Shown here one piece after another: positions 13,676 to 16,466 of a stretch of DNA of 16,466 nt. The stretch is from Chloroflexota bacterium (GTDB lineage: Bacteria > Chloroflexota > Limnocylindria > Limnocylindrales > CSP1-4): assembly GCA_013695255.1 (NCBI GenBank), contig JACDAV010000122.1, positions 1-16,466 on the forward strand, given 5' to 3'. The notes beneath the pieces were generated by a model. That model made no database searches. It worked only from the letters and a program-made list of their open reading frames with translations, and was not told the origin of the DNA. The translations under genes were made by a program, and so were the position numbers. Numbering within the stretch: the stretch's first letter is position 1; each line of letters starts with the position of its first letter.

Positions 13676-14815
13676 CTAGCCCTGGACGGGCGCGATGACC
13701 GGCGTTTCCTCGACCTCGGGAACGACGTCACGCGGACGGTGCTCGTTCAGCTCGCTGGCAAAGTGACAGGCCACGGTCTGATCCGGCGTGGCCTGCGGGA
13801 TCGGCGCGAGGGGCGGATCGGTGGTCGCGCAGATCTCGGGATTCTTCAGCCGCTCTCGCAGCCAGCAGCGGGTATGGAAGCGGCAGCCGGTCGGCGGGTT
13901 CGCCGGACTCGGGATATCGCCCCTCAGGATGATCCGGCGGCGGGAGCGCTCGGTCCGGGCGTCCGGGACCGGCACGGCGGACAGCAGCGCGACCGTATAC
14001 GGATGGAGCGGCTGCTGATAGAGCAGGTCGGAGGGCGCGACCTCGACGATCTTGCCGAGATACATCACCGCGACGCGGTCGGCGATGTGGCGAACAACCG
14101 CGAGGTCGTGGGCGATGAACAGGTAGGTCAGACCGAGGTCCGCCTGCAGCCGTTCGAGCAGGTTGATGACCTGCGCCTGGATGGACACGTCGAGGGCGCT
14201 GATCGGCTCGTCGCAGACGATCAGCTCCGGCTCGACCGCGAGCGCACGGGCGATGCCGATCCGCTGCCGCTGCCCGCCGCTGAACTCGTGGGGGTAGCGT
14301 TCGACGAACGACGCCTCGAGGCCGACCAGGTCGAGGAGCTCGACCACGCGCGCCTGGCGTGCCTTGCCGGATGCGAGGTTGTGGACCCGCAGGGGCTCGG
14401 CCAGGATCTCACCGACGGTCTGGCGGGGATCGAGGCTCGAGTAGGGGTCCTGGAACACCATCTGGAAGCGCCGCCGTCGGCGCCGGAGGTCCTCGCCTCT
14501 GAGCGCCAGAAGATCGCTGCCGCCGAGGTGGATCGAGCCCTCGAGCGGCTGCATGATCCGCACGATGGTGCGTCCGATCGTCGTCTTGCCGGAGCCGGAT
14601 TCACCCACCAGGCCGAGCGTCTCGCCGCGGTCGATGTGGAACGACACACCGTCCACGGCCTTGACCCAGCCGGTTCGGCGGCGGAGCACCCCGGTCAGGA
14701 TCGGAAAATAGACCTGCAGGTCCTTGACGGTGAGGAGGGGTCCGTCCGGCCCGTTGCCGCCGGCTGGAGCGATGGTCGCGGAGCCGGCTGCCGTCGAGGC
14801 CGGCGCGGGGCTCAT
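13676..14815 (-). CDS. ABC transporter ATPase, DppF/OppF type
   Basis: Cytoplasmic ATPase energising a peptide/nickel-type importer, 379 residues. Walker A is GESGSGKT (71-78), Q-loop Q122 (VFQDPYSSLDP), signature FSGGQRQR (178-185), Walker B LIVCDEP with E203, and H-loop H236. The C-terminal oligopeptide-transporter domain has HPYT and four cysteines C311, C317, C329 and C350 (GCRFHTRC...C...ACHF). In this family these are reported or suspected to bind an iron-sulfur cluster. Its ATG overlaps the partner ATPase stop (ATGA), with AGGAGG about 7 nt upstream. It is convergent with operon F, 43 nt away, with no clear terminator. It may serve importer F, importer A or both. Confidence 0.96.
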   Translation of the reverse strand: MSPAPASTAAGSATIAPAGGNGPDGPLLTVKDLQVYFPILTGVLRRRTGWVKAVDGVSFHIDRGETLGLVGESGSGKTTIGRTIVRIMQPLEGSIHLGGSDLLALRGEDLRRRRRRFQMVFQDPYSSLDPRQTVGEILAEPLRVHNLASGKARQARVVELLDLVGLEASFVERYPHEFSGGQRQRIGIARALAVEPELIVCDEPISALDVSIQAQVINLLERLQADLGLTYLFIAHDLAVVRHIADRVAVMYLGKIVEVAPSDLLYQQPLHPYTVALLSAVPVPDARTERSRRRIILRGDIPSPANPPTGCRFHTRCWLRERLKNPEICATTDPPLAPIPQATPDQTVACHFASELNEHRPRDVVPEVEETPVIAPVQG

Positions 14816-15975
14816 ACCACTTCCTCCTCGATCACCAGGCTGTCGGGCGGCGGCGCCGGGAGGAAGCCCGGGGTCAACGGGAGGCCGGCGAGCGCCTCCT
14901 CACGCGTGGGCTGGTTGTGACACGCGACCTCGTGCCCGACCAGGGCGGCGTCGGCCAGCCGCTCGCCACCGGCAAGGACGAGCGGAGGAGCATCCGTCCA
15001 GCCGCGGTCGACACGCCACGCGCAGCGCGGAGCGAACGGGCAGCCATCGAGGCTCGAGGCGAGGTCTGGTGGCGAGCCCTCGATCGGGGTCAGGGCCGCC
15101 TGCCGCGGGCGGTCGAGGCGGGGCAGGGACCGCAGCAGGCCGATGGTGTACGGGTGCGCCGGGTCGGCGAGGATCGTCTCCGCCGGGCCGAGCTCCACGA
15201 GCCGACCGGCGTACATCACCGCCAGCCGATCGGCGAAGCCGGCGACGACGCCGAGGTCGTGGGTGATGAGCAGGACGGCCATGCCGAGCTCCGTCCGCAG
15301 GCGGCGCAGGAGCTCGAGGATCTGGGCCTGGATCGTGACGTCCAGGGCGGTGGTGGGCTCGTCCGCGACCAGCAGGCTCGGCTCGCAGCTCAGGGCCATG
15401 GCGATCATGGCCCGCTGGCGCATCCCGCCGCTGAACTGGTGCGGGTAGTCGTTGATGCGCGACGCAGCTGCCGGGATGCCCACCAGGTCCAGCAGCGCGA
15501 CGGCCCGTTTCCTGGCCTCCCGGATGCTGACGCCGCGATGCGTCTCGATCGCCTCGGTAATCTGCCGTCCGATGGTCAGGACCGGGTTCAGGCTCGAGAG
15601 CGGATCCTGGAAGATCATCGCGATCCGGGCCCCGCGGATCCGCCGCAGCTTGTCCTCCGGGAGGTGCAGGAGGTCCTGCCCCTGGAAGACCGCGCTGCCC
15701 GCGGTCACCTTGCCGACATGCTTGGGCAGCAGCCCCAGGAGCGACAGCGCGCTGACGCTCTTGCCCGACCCGGATTCGCCGACCAGCCCGATGGTCTCGC
15801 CCGGCCCGATGTCGTACGAGAGACCCCGGACGGCCCGCACCACGCGTCCTCGTCCGGCGAACTCGACGTGCAGATCCCTGACCGACAGGAGGGGCGTTCC
15901 CGGCCGCGCTCCGCCGCGAATGATGGTCGGGTCGTGGGCGGACCGGTCGGCATTCCCGGCTGGTGCCTGGCTCAT
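14812..15975 (-). CDS. ABC transporter ATPase, DppD/OppD type
   Basis: Partner ATPase of the DppF-type protein, 387 residues. Walker A is GESGSGKS (67-74), Q-loop Q123 (IFQDPLSSLNP), signature FSGGMRQR (181-188), Walker B LLVADEP with E206, and H-loop H239. The C-terminal domain reads GCPFAPRCAW...DRGW...ACHN, so C312, C318 and C352 remain but the usual third cysteine (DRC) is Gly325. A 25-residue Gly/Pro/Ala-rich head precedes the domain, and the tail after 355 is Pro-rich and acidic. The ATG lies inside the D-aminoacylase stop (ATGA), with a GAGGGG-like ribosome site 2-3 nt upstream. The nucleotide-binding site looks active. Confidence 0.96.
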   Translation of the reverse strand: MSQAPAGNADRSAHDPTIIRGGARPGTPLLSVRDLHVEFAGRGRVVRAVRGLSYDIGPGETIGLVGESGSGKSVSALSLLGLLPKHVGKVTAGSAVFQGQDLLHLPEDKLRRIRGARIAMIFQDPLSSLNPVLTIGRQITEAIETHRGVSIREARKRAVALLDLVGIPAAASRINDYPHQFSGGMRQRAMIAMALSCEPSLLVADEPTTALDVTIQAQILELLRRLRTELGMAVLLITHDLGVVAGFADRLAVMYAGRLVELGPAETILADPAHPYTIGLLRSLPRLDRPRQAALTPIEGSPPDLASSLDGCPFAPRCAWRVDRGWTDAPPLVLAGGERLADAALVGHEVACHNQPTREEALAGLPLTPGFLPAPPPDSLVIEEEVV

Positions 15976-16466
15976 GGCCCCTCGGCGGCTATCGATGATG
16001 GGCTGCTGGTGGAGCGACGTCCACGGCGGCGGTTCTCGGCACGGATGACTCTACCGGGTCGCGCCGCCGTCGGGCGGCCCGCCTCGGCAACGACCTGTCC
16101 GTTGACGATGACGGCGTCGATCCCGACGGCCGAGGCCCGCGGCGCTTCCCAGGTCGCCTGCGCGCCGACCGTGAGCGGGTCGAACACCACGAGGTCGGCG
16201 GCCAGCCCCTCGGCGATCCGCCCCCGGTCGTGAATGCCGAAGCGCTCGGCCGGCAGCCCGCTCATGAGATGGACCGCCCGCTCGAGCGTCACGAGACGCC
16301 GGTCCCGGACGAACGCGCCGAGCACCTGCGCATAGCAGCCGTAGCCCCGTGGGTGCGGCCGCGCGCCGTGGTACAGCCCGTCGCTCGCCACCATGAAGGC
16401 CGGATGGGCGAGTGTCCGCCGGGCGAGGGCATCGAAGGCCTCCTCGGAGATCCCACGCCGGAACAC
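15972..16466 (-). CDS. N-acyl-D-amino-acid deacylase (D-aminoacylase) family amidohydrolase, C-terminal part
   Basis: The last 164 residues of a zinc amidohydrolase that splits N-acyl-D-amino acids or related amides in the cytoplasm. The 5' part (about two thirds of a typical 480-530-residue protein) is off the window. Visible hallmarks are FMVASDGLYHG with the catalytic Asp, HPRGYGCYAQVLGAFVRD, LERAVHLMSGLPAERFGI, RGRIAEGLAADLVVFDP, and IDAVIVNGQVV...PGRVIR. A basic, Ser-rich tail of about 20 residues follows the usual family end. It overlaps the DppD-type ATPase gene by 4 nt, so enzyme and ATPases are one translational unit. Alternative substrates in the family include N-acyl-D-Glu or D-Asp, or non-amino-acid amides. 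Confidence 0.9.
   Translation of the reverse strand: MFRRGISEEAFDALARRTLAHPAFMVASDGLYHGARPHPRGYGCYAQVLGAFVRDRRLVTLERAVHLMSGLPAERFGIHDRGRIAEGLAADLVVFDPLTVGAQATWEAPRASAVGIDAVIVNGQVVAEAGRPTAARPGRVIRAENRRRGRRSTSSPSSIAAEGP

Noticed and set aside
13739..16233. Long plus-strand open frames opposite the two ATPases and the D-aminoacylase
   Set aside because: Mirror frames of well-defined ATPase genes; low-complexity Arg/Gly/Asp content.
1..16466. tRNA or rRNA genes, CRISPR arrays, insertion sequences, phage or defence genes
   Set aside because: None of the expected motifs, repeats or protein families was found when reading both strands. The window is a metabolic and transport region.

Overview
The window is GC-rich bacterial chromosome (roughly two thirds G+C by eye), with every strand change marking a new transcription unit. 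Two solute-binding lipoproteins carry long Ala/Ser/Pro linkers after the lipobox cysteine. That linker style, the GC content and the mix of peptide transporters with amidohydrolases suggest a high-GC soil or freshwater Chloroflexota (Limnocylindria-like), or less likely an actinobacterium. This assignment is inference; no marker gene is present.

Layout from left to right. (A) 3550 to 1, minus: a peptide/nickel-type ABC importer operon with a family 5 solute-binding lipoprotein, a 13-bp hairpin, a DppB-type permease starting with TTG, and a DppC-type permease cut by the window edge. (B) 3736-4611, plus: a PIG-L superfamily protein lacking the usual catalytic Asp. (C) 4646-5422, minus: an extended SDR resembling uronate dehydrogenase. 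(D) 5573-6772, plus: a metal-dependent amidohydrolase whose GTD/GSD motif is degraded and whose true start is unclear. (E) 9267 to 6778, minus: an intact second amidohydrolase, then a 40-codon remnant of a CocE/NonD-type hydrolase, then an Asp-box sialidase-like beta-propeller protein. (F) 9449-13632, plus: a second importer operon with binding lipoprotein, DppB-type permease, DppC-type permease and a small unknown lipoprotein. (G) 16466 to 13676, minus: the end of a D-aminoacylase-family gene followed by both ATPases (DppD-type and DppF-type), joined by 4-nt ATGA overlaps.

The genes plausibly form a scavenging locus. Importers F and A bring in small peptides or N-acylated compounds. The ATPases, which are not encoded next to either permease pair inside the window, sit in an operon with an amide hydrolase. 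Cytoplasmic amidohydrolases, a PIG-L enzyme and the SDR would process what is imported. The substrate is not visible from the sequence. The most interesting points are active-site losses in two metal enzymes, loss of one of four C-terminal cysteines in only one ATPase, the fused hydrolase remnant ahead of the sialidase gene, inverted repeats just upstream of both binding-protein ribosome sites, and an undescribed lipoprotein co-translated with permease F. I see no RNA genes, CRISPR arrays, insertion sequences or defence genes, and no stretch over 300 bases lacks a gene.
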